Shown here in pieces: positions 25,410 to 33,649 of a stretch of 64,000 bases of DNA. Position numbers and translations under genes: made by a program. The notes under the pieces are model-generated. The model was not told where the DNA came from, ran no database searches, and saw only the letters and a program-made list of their open reading frames with translations. The stretch's first letter is position 1; each line of letters begins with the position of its first letter. The DNA is taken from NCBI GenBank assembly GCA_964496575.1, contig CAZCAC010000021.1, positions 1-64,000 of the forward strand, read 5' to 3'. This DNA is from CAZCAC01 sp964496575. Lineage in GTDB: Bacteria; Planctomycetota; UBA1135; GCA-002686595.

Positions 25410-27287
25410 TCAGGCGGCGGTCCGGAACGGCGTGGCGATCTGGCTCTGGAAGCGCCGGTACCAGACCTCCAGCCCCAGCAGGTTCCACAGACGCATCTCC
25501 TCGTTCCGGCGACCCGTTTCGTGGTCGCGGAGGATGCCGGCGACGACATCCCGGTCCAGATAGGACGCGACGAAGGAGCTGCTGCCCTTCAGCAGATCGT
25601 GAGCGTAGTCGTGAAGGCCGCCCTTGAACCACTCATCGAGAGGGACGGTGAAGCCGAGCTTCTTGCGGTTCGCGATCGTCTCGGGCAGGACCTGGTGAGC
25701 GATCTGCCGGAGAACCCACTTCACCTGGCCGTCGCGGACTTTCATCCGGGAGGGCACCGTGAAGGCCAGCTCGACGAGCTCGTGGTCGAGGAACGGCGGG
25801 CGGTTTTCGATCGACTGCGCCATCGACATGCGATCCCCACGCTCGAGCAGGTTGTCGCTGAGCCAGGTGTGGCAGTCGAAGTGCAGCATGCGACCGAGGT
25901 GATCCCCGGAGGAGCGACGCCAGACTTCGGGGGTGTCAAGCTCGCCGTACCCGGCCCTGAGCGCGCGGCGCTCGTACCAGGCGAAAGGCGCGAACCACGA
26001 CTGCATCCGCTCGGCGGTCGACCGCGAGGCGAGCGCGCGGGCAGCGATGCGCGGACGCTTCATCGAGTACGGCAACAGCCTCTCGGCGGCGCGGAAGACG
26101 GGTCTCCGGATGAACCCGGGCAGCATCCACGGCAGACGCAGCTTCCGATCGAAGCGGTGCTTCGGATAGCCGGCGAAGATCTCGTCGGCTCCCTCACCGG
26201 AGAGCAGCACCTTGACACTCTCGCGGGCGCGGGCGGCGATCTGCGAGACGGCCACGTCGGCCGGCTGGGAGAGCGGGCCGTCGCGGTGCCAGGTCAGCCG
26301 CTCCCACTGCTCGCGGAAGTCGTCGGCGGTGACGAGGATCTCGTGGTGTTCCGTCCCGAGTGCCTCGCTGACCTGCCGCGCATAAGGCAGCTCGTCGAAG
26401 CGAGGGTCCTGGAACCCGGCCGAGAAGGTGGAGACCTTCCCGCCGTCGCGCGCCCTCTTCATGAGGGCGACCACCAGGCTGCTGTCGAGTCCGCCGCTCA
26501 GGTAGGCGCCGACCGGAACGTCGGCCACCAGCCGGAGCCGGACGGTCTCGTAGAGCTTCTCCTCGACCCGTTCGATCCACTCCTCGTCGGAGCCGTCGAC
26601 GGGCGTCGTCCCTCCGGGCACTTCCCAGTAGGTGGAGATCCTGGTCTTCCCCCGAGCATCGACGTGCAGCACGTGCCCCGGCGGCAGCTTGCGAATGCCC
26701 TTGAACAACGTCCTCGGCGGCGGAACCGAACCGTAGGTCAGGTACTCCTCCACCGCCTCGTCGTCGATCCCCGGGTGCGGGTCGAGAATCTGGAGCAGGC
26801 TCTTGATCTCGGAGGCGAAGGCGAAAACGCTCTCGTCCTGGTAGTAGTACAGTGGCAGGATCCCCAGCCGGTCCCGCACCAACCACAGGTCATCGTTGCG
26901 CTGGTCGTAGCAGGCGAAGGCGAACTGGCCATTGAGCTGCTCGAGCGCCTTCTCCCCCCGAGCGCGACACAGCTCCAGGAGCGTCTCGGTATCGCCGGTG
27001 GTCTTCAGCTCCACTCCGCTCCGCAGCAACTCCTCGCGAAGCTCGCGGTAGTTGAACACTTCCCCGTTGTACGTGAGGTGGAAGGTCCCGTCCGCGCTGC
27101 TCATGGGCTGGACGGAGGCGGCCAGATCGATGATCGAGAGGCGCGTGTGCCCGAAACCGACGGTCCCCTTGATCAGCAGACCGTTGTCATCCGGCCCCCG
27201 GTGCTCCAGGGGTGCGATCATCGCCTTCAGCTCCGAAGCGGAGACCGGGGCCCTGTCAAGTCGGCGTATTCCAGCTATGCCGCACAC
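25410..27287 (-). CDS. asnB: Glutamine-dependent asparagine synthetase-like amidotransferase (copy 1)
   Basis: The protein has 625 residues, started at GTG so that the catalytic Cys becomes residue 2 (V/M-C-G-I-A-G). Residues 1 to about 190 form the class II glutaminase domain (LEHRGPDD, HTRLSIID, YNGEVFNY). The rest is the synthetase with PP-loop LSGGLDSSLVVAL and LLSGEGADEIFAGYPKH. It overlaps the upstream glycosyltransferase gene by 13 nt. Copies in polysaccharide loci, including exosortase-associated ones, are thought to amidate sugar acids or linked amino acids and are not needed for asparagine supply; that role is inferred. Confidence 0.87.
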   Translation of the reverse strand: MCGIAGIRRLDRAPVSASELKAMIAPLEHRGPDDNGLLIKGTVGFGHTRLSIIDLAASVQPMSSADGTFHLTYNGEVFNYRELREELLRSGVELKTTGDTETLLELCRARGEKALEQLNGQFAFACYDQRNDDLWLVRDRLGILPLYYYQDESVFAFASEIKSLLQILDPHPGIDDEAVEEYLTYGSVPPPRTLFKGIRKLPPGHVLHVDARGKTRISTYWEVPGGTTPVDGSDEEWIERVEEKLYETVRLRLVADVPVGAYLSGGLDSSLVVALMKRARDGGKVSTFSAGFQDPRFDELPYARQVSEALGTEHHEILVTADDFREQWERLTWHRDGPLSQPADVAVSQIAARARESVKVLLSGEGADEIFAGYPKHRFDRKLRLPWMLPGFIRRPVFRAAERLLPYSMKRPRIAARALASRSTAERMQSWFAPFAWYERRALRAGYGELDTPEVWRRSSGDHLGRMLHFDCHTWLSDNLLERGDRMSMAQSIENRPPFLDHELVELAFTVPSRMKVRDGQVKWVLRQIAHQVLPETIANRKKLGFTVPLDEWFKGGLHDYAHDLLKGSSSFVASYLDRDVVAGILRDHETGRRNEEMRLWNLLGLEVWYRRFQSQIATPFRTAA

Positions 27288-28474
27288 TTCTTCACCTGTT
27301 GGGCGGAGTCAAGCAGGTCCAGCAGCTCCTGCGTCCGCTGATCCCACGTCGAGTGCTCGAGCAGGGCCTTCCTGTCGCCGGGCGCTCGCTGGCCTTCGAT
27401 CACGTTACGGATCGCCTCGATGAACGCGTCGGAGTCCCGGGCGATGTGCACCTGGTCCGCGTAGTGATCGATCTCCGGGAACCACGTGGTCACGATCTCC
27501 AGACCGAGCGCCAGGTACTCCTTGAGCTTGATCGGGTTGCAGTGCCGGATCCAGTCGTTGTCCAGCCAGGGCATGAGGGCGACATCGAACTCGGCTCCGA
27601 GAGCCGGGATCTCCTGGTAGTCGCGGTAGCCCAGGTAGTGGACGTTGTCGTATCGGGTCAGCCGATCGAGGGGGAGCGTCGTGTCTCCGATGAGGACGAC
27701 GCTCGCCTGATCGAAGGTCTTGGCGACTCGCTCGAGCAGATCGATATCGATCACGTAGTCGTCGAAGCCTCCGAAGAAGCCGATGATCGGACGGCGCAGG
27801 TTCGACAGCTCGGTACGACCCCGCTCGGCGTCGAGGAAGTGAGTCAGATCGACGCCGTGATCGAGAAAGTACCCGCGGTCGCCAACCATGTGGCGCTCGC
27901 TCTCGAGGAAGGCACGGGCCGAGTACAGCACATGGTCCGAGCGCTCGAGGAGTGAGGTCTCCAGCGCTTCGATGACACCGGTGTTCGCCTCGTCGAAGGC
28001 GGAGTGCTTGTCGGATCGGTTGTAGGTGAGCGAGCGCCTCTTCATCGGTTCCGCAACGTCCCACGCCGTGGGCATCGTCAGGAAGATGTGGGGATCGACG
28101 ATCCCCAGCCAGCGCGCCACGAGCTGGACCTGCCAGCGGATGAACCTCGCGTTCAGGGCCCGCAGCGTCGGGTTGCCGTAGAGGGGCAGGAACACGGGAG
28201 AGAAGACGGAGAAGTTCGGCACGTCCGGAAGCGGACGCCGGTGGTAGCGCAGGATGCTGCCGAGCTTGCGGAAGATGCGACGGAAGGGACGCGTTGATTT
28301 CCCCGGCGTCGGCATGCGCATCCCGAGGCTGTTGACCAGGAGCACCTTCCGGGTCCGGGCGACGCGCCGCATGAACTGGAAATCCGAGTGCCCTCGGTTG
28401 TGATACCACCAGTCCTGTCCGCAGAAGCAGATCAGGTCCGGACCGGAAGAGGGGTCCTGGTCCTGCGTGCTCAC
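27275..28474 (-). CDS. GT4-like glycosyltransferase
   Basis: The protein has 399 residues. I start it at GTG 28474, which follows GGAGG by 5 nt. It is a GT-B enzyme: the N-terminal domain holds DLICFCGQDWWYHNRGHSDFQFMRRVA, and the C-terminal half holds RPIIGFFGGFDDYVIDIDLLERVA, VVLIGD, VHYLGYRDYQEIPALGAEFDVALMPW and NPIKLKEYLALG, where the E-x7-E-like donor site appears in altered form. It is likely to add one sugar of the exopolysaccharide repeat unit. Confidence 0.82.
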   Translation of the reverse strand: MSTQDQDPSSGPDLICFCGQDWWYHNRGHSDFQFMRRVARTRKVLLVNSLGMRMPTPGKSTRPFRRIFRKLGSILRYHRRPLPDVPNFSVFSPVFLPLYGNPTLRALNARFIRWQVQLVARWLGIVDPHIFLTMPTAWDVAEPMKRRSLTYNRSDKHSAFDEANTGVIEALETSLLERSDHVLYSARAFLESERHMVGDRGYFLDHGVDLTHFLDAERGRTELSNLRRPIIGFFGGFDDYVIDIDLLERVAKTFDQASVVLIGDTTLPLDRLTRYDNVHYLGYRDYQEIPALGAEFDVALMPWLDNDWIRHCNPIKLKEYLALGLEIVTTWFPEIDHYADQVHIARDSDAFIEAIRNVIEGQRAPGDRKALLEHSTWDQRTQELLDLLDSAQQVKKCAA

Positions 28475-28578
28475 GGGACCTCCTTCACGAACGGGGATGA
28501 GCTTCCAGTCAGGGGAAGATCGGGACGTCTCATGCTGTTCGACTGATCGGGACTCGTCTTGCCATGCCGGCGGAGCCG

Positions 28579-29271
28579 TCAAGCCGCCTGGTGCTTCCCC
28601 AGCCCCAGCGGCAGGTGGGGCTTGAACCGGTTCAGGAAGACCCCACCGACCTTCACGCCGGCGTCCTCGACGATCTGGACCGCGGCCTTGGCTCGGTTGG
28701 TGTGCGTGGAGCCCGCCCGAACGACCAGGAGCACCTCGTCGACGTGCTCCAGCAAGAGGCAGGCCTCGGGGTGCTCGAGCAGGGGGGGAGCGTCGATGAT
28801 GGTGAACGGGTGTTCGCGCGAGGTCTGGGTGATCAGTGCCCGCAGGGCTTCACCGGCGAGCTCACCTTCGGCGGGCGGGCGGCTGCCTCCCGCGGTGAGT
28901 ACGTGGAGACCCTCCAGACTCGAACGGCGAACGGCCTGCGCGGGATCCGCGTCTCCGTTGGCCACGTCGAGCAGGCCGGGTCCTGGAGGCATTCCCAGGT
29001 AGCTGGCCATCGCCGGCTGGTAGAGGTTCGCTTCCACCAGAGCCACATCGCGGCGGAAGTGGCGCACCAGCATGAGGGCCGTGCAGGTCGCCAGCGTGGT
29101 CGTCCCGTCGCCGTGCTCCGGGCTCGCGAACATCACGCGGTGCCGTCCTTGCACCTCCGCGGCCTGGGTGAGCTGGGCCAGCAGGGCGTGGAAGATCGGG
29201 CGGACGGAGGCGAGGGCTTCCTCGACGGGAAGCCAGCTTTTTTCGGTCAGGTGGATCTTGGTCGGGTTCAT
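28579..29271 (-). CDS. Degenerate CpsD/Wzc-type tyrosine-kinase-like protein
   Basis: The protein has 230 residues; its ATG shares one base with the upstream Wzz-like stop (TGATG), the classic CpsC-CpsD arrangement. The fold is that of BY-kinases, but key residues are lost. The Walker A loop reads SPEHGDGTTTLA, with Thr57 where Lys is required. Walker A' reads VALVEANLYQP, with Glu80 for Asp. Walker B keeps IIDAPPLL. The C-terminus (KPHLPLGLGKHQAA) has no Tyr cluster. It is probably a pseudokinase that regulates chain length by binding its partner. Loss of ATP binding is inferred from sequence only. Confidence 0.78.
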   Translation of the reverse strand: MNPTKIHLTEKSWLPVEEALASVRPIFHALLAQLTQAAEVQGRHRVMFASPEHGDGTTTLATCTALMLVRHFRRDVALVEANLYQPAMASYLGMPPGPGLLDVANGDADPAQAVRRSSLEGLHVLTAGGSRPPAEGELAGEALRALITQTSREHPFTIIDAPPLLEHPEACLLLEHVDEVLLVVRAGSTHTNRAKAAVQIVEDAGVKVGGVFLNRFKPHLPLGLGKHQAA

Positions 29272-30971
29272 CACGCAGCAGGCCTCCGCAAACGACTGCC
29301 GTGGCGACGCCAGCGGCTCTCCTCGGGAACGACACCCAGGACGCGAATACCCAGACCGTCCTCGATGCACTTCGGATAGCGCAGGCGGGAGTCCATGACC
29401 TGCCGGGCGATGGCCAGAGCGAGCCCCATGAAGATGCCGGCGAAGGTCCCCAGAGCGAGGAACTTCGCCCTATCGGGCCCTTCCTTCTCGGTGGGCAGGG
29501 TGGCCTCCTGGGTGACGATCAAGTTGGTCATGCTCTCGTCCGAGTCGATCGCCTCCAGTGTTCTCTGGTGAGCGCGCGCCTTCCGCAATCGCGCGGTGCT
29601 CTCGGTCGCCGCGGCGATCGCCTCCTGGAGCTCCCCGTAGAGCGACTCCTTGGAGACCAGCTCGCTGAGCCGTTCCTTGCGGCTCTCGAGCAGCTTCGCG
29701 CGCGCTTCCGTGCCGGCCTTCAGACCTTCCTGCTGTCTCCGGATCTCCACGCGCTGCAGGATGAGTCCATCGTAGACGGCGTTCGGTTGTCCGCCACCGG
29801 ACCGTGGAGTCAGGGGACTGTCCAGACTGGCCAGTCGTTCCTCGATCTGCTCGATCTCCGCCTGGATCGTCTCGAGACGACCCCGCAACCTCTTGTTCTC
29901 GCTCTCGTAGAGCGGAGAACCCTTGAGGAAGGTCTTCTCCGCCTCCGCGAGCTCGCTGTTCACGTCTCGGTGCTGAGCGAGGAGCCACTCGTATCGACTG
30001 CCCAGCATCGCCGGTGAGCCGGAGTCGAGCGGCACGGTTCCATCGGTCTGCTCATCGGGCTCGGGGGTGGTTCTGGCCAGCTGCTGGTCGATGACCTCGA
30101 GCTGTCCCCCCAGCGACCGCATCAGGATGGTGTCCTGCTCGATCTCCGCGTCGAGAGTCTGGATCTCCTCCGCCAGGGCTTCCTGCAGGACGCGCAGATC
30201 GTAGACACCATCCTTGTCACGCTGTTCTTGAAGCGCACTCTCGGCGGCAGCTTTCACCGCCTCTTCCTCACTGAGCCGCTCGTTGATGAAGGAGAGCTCG
30301 TTCGACGCCCCGTAGACCTCACGGTGCCGCTCCTGGCAGACCCTCATGTAGACGCTCGCGATCTCCTGGGCGAGCTCGGCACTGTGGGCCTTGTAGGAGA
30401 CGACGAGCGTGGAGGCATGTCGCTGGGCGTTGATCGAGACGCCGTCGGCCAGGCGCTCCACCGCAGCCTTGCGCATCAGCTCGGTCGGGGCCCCTTCTTG
30501 CATGATCTCGGGCTGAGTCATCCCGGCCATGAAACCCTGCAAGCCGTGCATCCAGCGGGTACGCCACGGTGTGTTCGGGCCATCCGCGGCCGATGGATCG
30601 TAGGGTCCCAGGATGCGCTGGGGACCGATCTCGTCCACCACTCGCTCGTGAAGCTCCGGGTTTCGGAGGATCAGGAGCTCGTCACCGGTGGCCACGCTGG
30701 GGCCGCGCGCCACGGCGTCCTCGTTGACCACGCTCTCCGGAGTCTGCTGTTCCCTGGCACCCAACCGCAGGAGCAGCAGCCCGACCGACATGTACTGGTT
30801 CGGTTGGACCAGTCCGTAGGCGAGAGCTGAGAACGCTCCGGTGGCCACGCACAGGACGATCGTCATCGGGAAGCGCGCGACGGCATGCAGCAGCACTTCG
30901 CCGAGGTTCCGCAACTCCACCGTGGGCGGGGCCTGAGCTTCTTGCTGGAGGTCTTCGTTCTGGAGACTCAT
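29271..30971 (-). CDS. Wzz/GNVR-type polysaccharide chain-length regulator
   Basis: The protein has 566 residues. A membrane helix lies at about 35-57 (PMTIVLCVATGAFSALAYGLV) and another at about 520-540 (FLALGTFAGIFMGLALAIA). Between them is a long periplasmic coiled-coil region, about 210-490, rich in Glu, Gln and Leu. This is the polysaccharide co-polymerase architecture. The cytoplasmic end is short and contacts the downstream kinase-like protein. It sets the length of the exported polymer, working with the O-antigen ligase/polymerase and the Wza-like exporter. Confidence 0.85.
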   Translation of the reverse strand: MSLQNEDLQQEAQAPPTVELRNLGEVLLHAVARFPMTIVLCVATGAFSALAYGLVQPNQYMSVGLLLLRLGAREQQTPESVVNEDAVARGPSVATGDELLILRNPELHERVVDEIGPQRILGPYDPSAADGPNTPWRTRWMHGLQGFMAGMTQPEIMQEGAPTELMRKAAVERLADGVSINAQRHASTLVVSYKAHSAELAQEIASVYMRVCQERHREVYGASNELSFINERLSEEEAVKAAAESALQEQRDKDGVYDLRVLQEALAEEIQTLDAEIEQDTILMRSLGGQLEVIDQQLARTTPEPDEQTDGTVPLDSGSPAMLGSRYEWLLAQHRDVNSELAEAEKTFLKGSPLYESENKRLRGRLETIQAEIEQIEERLASLDSPLTPRSGGGQPNAVYDGLILQRVEIRRQQEGLKAGTEARAKLLESRKERLSELVSKESLYGELQEAIAAATESTARLRKARAHQRTLEAIDSDESMTNLIVTQEATLPTEKEGPDRAKFLALGTFAGIFMGLALAIARQVMDSRLRYPKCIEDGLGIRVLGVVPEESRWRRHGSRLRRPAA

Positions 30972-30997
30972 GTGTGAAGATCCGATCTCTTTCGGCC

Positions 30998-31711
30998 CTA
31001 GGTCGCGGCCAGGTAGGCGAACCAGAACGTCCCGGCGCCGAAGAAGATGTTGATGTTCCTTCTGATGTAGCGGTCGATCCAGTCGTTCACGTGCACCACG
31101 GGAAGGGCCGGAACGAAGACGACATCGTGGGGCTGGAGCAGGATCGACTCAGCGGCTCCCCAGTGTTCGAGGCCCGCATCGATCTTCCAGGTGACCATCC
31201 GGTCCTCATCTGGAAGCCAGCGCACCAGCAGCGTGTGATCGAGCTGTGCGGTATCGCGGACGAAACCCGAGGCGAGCCCCAGAGCCTCGAGCAGGGAGAT
31301 CCGTCCCATCGGGATCGGAAACGAGCCTGGAGCGGTCACCTCGCCGATCACGGTCAGGGTGCGGGGCGCCATCTCGGCGGTCCGGACGGTGAGCTCGGGC
31401 TGAGCCAGGATCTTCGCGTATTCCTCGGTCAGCTGTTCGTCCAGCATGGCCAGGGTCATCCCGGACACCCGCATCTCGTCCAGCGAGAGGAACGAGGCCA
31501 GACCGTCTGGCTGCACGACCACGTCGTCCTGGTTCCACTCCGGAAGACGGAGGAAGCGAACGGACAGGACGTCACCCGGGGCGAGGACGACGGCCGATTC
31601 GGTCAACGTCGCGTTGATCTCGGCGGCCATCTCTCCCATGGGACGCCCGGCCGGCGTCGATGCACAGGAACTGAAGAGCCCCAGCAGCGCGATGATGGTG
31701 ATGATGCGCAT
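30998..31711 (-). CDS. Wza-like polysaccharide export lipoprotein
   Basis: The protein has 237 residues with a lipoprotein signal (SSC-A lipobox, Cys at about residue 16). The Poly_export domain follows (LAPGDVLSVRFLRLPEWNQDDVVVQPDGLASFL), then one SLBB-type domain (LTVIGEVTAPGSFPIPMGRISLLEALGLASGF). It ends in an aromatic segment (FWFAYLAAT). It should build the outer-membrane pore. It is shorter than Wza and has one SLBB domain only, as in many minimal exporters. It lies 26 nt before the Wzz-like gene in the same operon. Confidence 0.87.
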   Translation of the reverse strand: MRIITIIALLGLFSSCASTPAGRPMGEMAAEINATLTESAVVLAPGDVLSVRFLRLPEWNQDDVVVQPDGLASFLSLDEMRVSGMTLAMLDEQLTEEYAKILAQPELTVRTAEMAPRTLTVIGEVTAPGSFPIPMGRISLLEALGLASGFVRDTAQLDHTLLVRWLPDEDRMVTWKIDAGLEHWGAAESILLQPHDVVFVPALPVVHVNDWIDRYIRRNINIFFGAGTFWFAYLAAT

Positions 31712-31956
31712 TCGGTACCGGCCGCATCCGGGCGGCCGTCGTGAAACGGATGAGAGCGGGGGAGGCGGGGGTGGCCAGGAGACGGCTTCGGAGTCCAGGA
31801 CACCTCGGAGTAGGATCGGACCGAGCCGCCCCCCGGCATTCGGGGAAAACAGCCCCCTTCCCCACCGAGTCCCTATCGGGGGCCAGGCCTGCTCGGCGGG
31901 CCCCGACGCGCCGCGCTACCCCGAAAAAGCGGCCCGACCCTGATCCGAGACAGGGA

Positions 31957-33408
31957 TCACGGTTCCGCTCGGGCCCCTCTCCGTTGCTCCAGGTAGTCGG
32001 CGATCTCCCGGCGAAGGGAGGGGAAGCAGAGGATGAAGCCGAGCCCGAAGACGACGGTGATCCCCGCGCCGATGCCGAGCTGCGCCCACAAGGAGAGTGA
32101 CTCCGGCAGCGCGAACATCAGCCCCTGGCTCGCCCCGAGGAGCGAGAGGAGACCCAGGGCCGGCACGAAGGTCATGCCCATGGGAATGGCGCACTTGCCC
32201 CTCAGGCGCCGGACCGTGTACACGATCGCGATCATCTCGCCGAAGATGCCCGAGACGGCGATCCAGCTCAGGGGGAGCTCGAAGTAGGCGAAGACGACGG
32301 TCAGCCCGAGGGCCAGCAGCCGATAGAGATTCGCGAACATCGAGTTCTTGGTGTCCGCCCGGGCCAGGGCGGCGGCGGTGGGAGCCATGCGCAGGATCCT
32401 CGCCGCCTGGGCGATCGCGAGCCAACCGATGTAGAGGCCGGCGTCGGTGTACTTGACGTCGTAGATGGCCAGCGCCGGCGGGGCGAACGTGATGATGACC
32501 AGGGTCATGAAGACGGCGGCCGCCGACAACAGCTGAACGCAGGTGGCGTAACGGGCCTGGAAACGCTCGGGATTCCCCTGCTCTCTCGCCAGGGCCGGCA
32601 GGATCATCGGGTGGGTCGTGGCCACCACCAGGCTGCAGGGCTGCCTCGTCAGCAGGACCGCGATCCCGAAGATGCCGAGATCCGCGGTCGAATAACAATC
32701 GGCGCCACCGATGATCCACGCATCTCCCTGGAAGATGAGATACATGAGGATGCCGTTGATGAGGAGCGGCCAGCCGAAGTCGAGGAACCGCCGCATGTTG
32801 TCCCGGTCCCTCGCCAGACGGTAGGGACGCTCGGCGACGAGGTGGGTGACCAGGGTGAACGCGATGGATTGCGCGATCACGCCGAAGAGCATCGCCCGGG
32901 CGTCCCGGAGCCACCAGGCCAGCGAGCAGGCGACGACGAGAGAGGTGCCCTGCGAGAGCAGGGTGGTCAGGATGTCCGGCGTGTACTTGTACTCTCGCTG
33001 AACGCGCCGGTAGTCGAGATGGTCGAGGCCCCGGATCAGCGGCACGAGAGCGAGGCATTGAAAGGCCCAGCGGTACTCCGGAACACTGAAATACGTGGCC
33101 ATGGGGCCGGCCAGCAGCAGCATGACGGCCGCGATGAGGAGCCCCCTCAGGAGCATCATGGTGTGCGCCGTCTGCTGCAGCCTGGGGTCGTTGCCGTCCT
33201 CCGCCTGGACCAGCAGGACGTCCCAGGCCAACACCCCCATCACCTCGAGCAGGCTGATCGTGATCGCGAAGATGAACGCGACACCGTAGTGATCGGGCCC
33301 GATCAGCGTGGCGACCGCCATGTTGCGGATGGTCGCGAAGACCATCCCCATCCCTTTTCCGGAGGCGATCGCGCTCGCCTTCTTGAGGAAGCTCTTACGT
33401 CCCTTCAC
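31957..33408 (-). CDS. Polysaccharide flippase (Wzx/MurJ-like MOP family)
   Basis: The protein has 483 residues with about 12-14 membrane helices, starting at GTG 33408 (ribosome-binding site weak). The N-terminal pattern GKGMGMVFATIRNMAVATLIGPDHYGVAFIFA matches the first helices of oligosaccharide flippases. It moves lipid-linked repeat units across the inner membrane. It lies in the same direction as the wza-wzz genes with a 245-nt gap; that gap holds a small stem (CCCTG/CAGGG, about 31938-31955) but no convincing terminator. Confidence 0.85.
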   Translation of the reverse strand: MKGRKSFLKKASAIASGKGMGMVFATIRNMAVATLIGPDHYGVAFIFAITISLLEVMGVLAWDVLLVQAEDGNDPRLQQTAHTMMLLRGLLIAAVMLLLAGPMATYFSVPEYRWAFQCLALVPLIRGLDHLDYRRVQREYKYTPDILTTLLSQGTSLVVACSLAWWLRDARAMLFGVIAQSIAFTLVTHLVAERPYRLARDRDNMRRFLDFGWPLLINGILMYLIFQGDAWIIGGADCYSTADLGIFGIAVLLTRQPCSLVVATTHPMILPALAREQGNPERFQARYATCVQLLSAAAVFMTLVIITFAPPALAIYDVKYTDAGLYIGWLAIAQAARILRMAPTAAALARADTKNSMFANLYRLLALGLTVVFAYFELPLSWIAVSGIFGEMIAIVYTVRRLRGKCAIPMGMTFVPALGLLSLLGASQGLMFALPESLSLWAQLGIGAGITVVFGLGFILCFPSLRREIADYLEQRRGARAEP

Positions 33409-33649
33409 CGAGTCGGCTCTTTTCGCAGGACGCGCCGGTACCAGAATCGCGGTTCACCAGAGCTCCATGGTAGTTCCGGAAGCATCACCCACCATCCGGC
33501 GTAGGGTGCGCCGGGCGTACACGGCTGTCAAGGGGTATCGGGCCCCGCGCACCTTGGGAGCGAAGGCCCCGAGACACCGGACGAGTCGCGGTGAATGGGC
33601 GGCGGATGGCGCCGAGTCCACGGCGACCGAGAAGCCGAGCGTGGTGGTT

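Noticed and set aside
24504..27341. Open frame of 945 codons on the plus strand, antisense to the glycosyltransferase and asnB genes
   Set aside because: It runs opposite two well-supported genes, has an Arg/Glu/Val/Leu-rich composition typical of antisense GC-rich frames and shows no domain. The same holds for other long plus-strand frames at 6863-8821, 8637-11138, 33308-35644 and 59507-61645.
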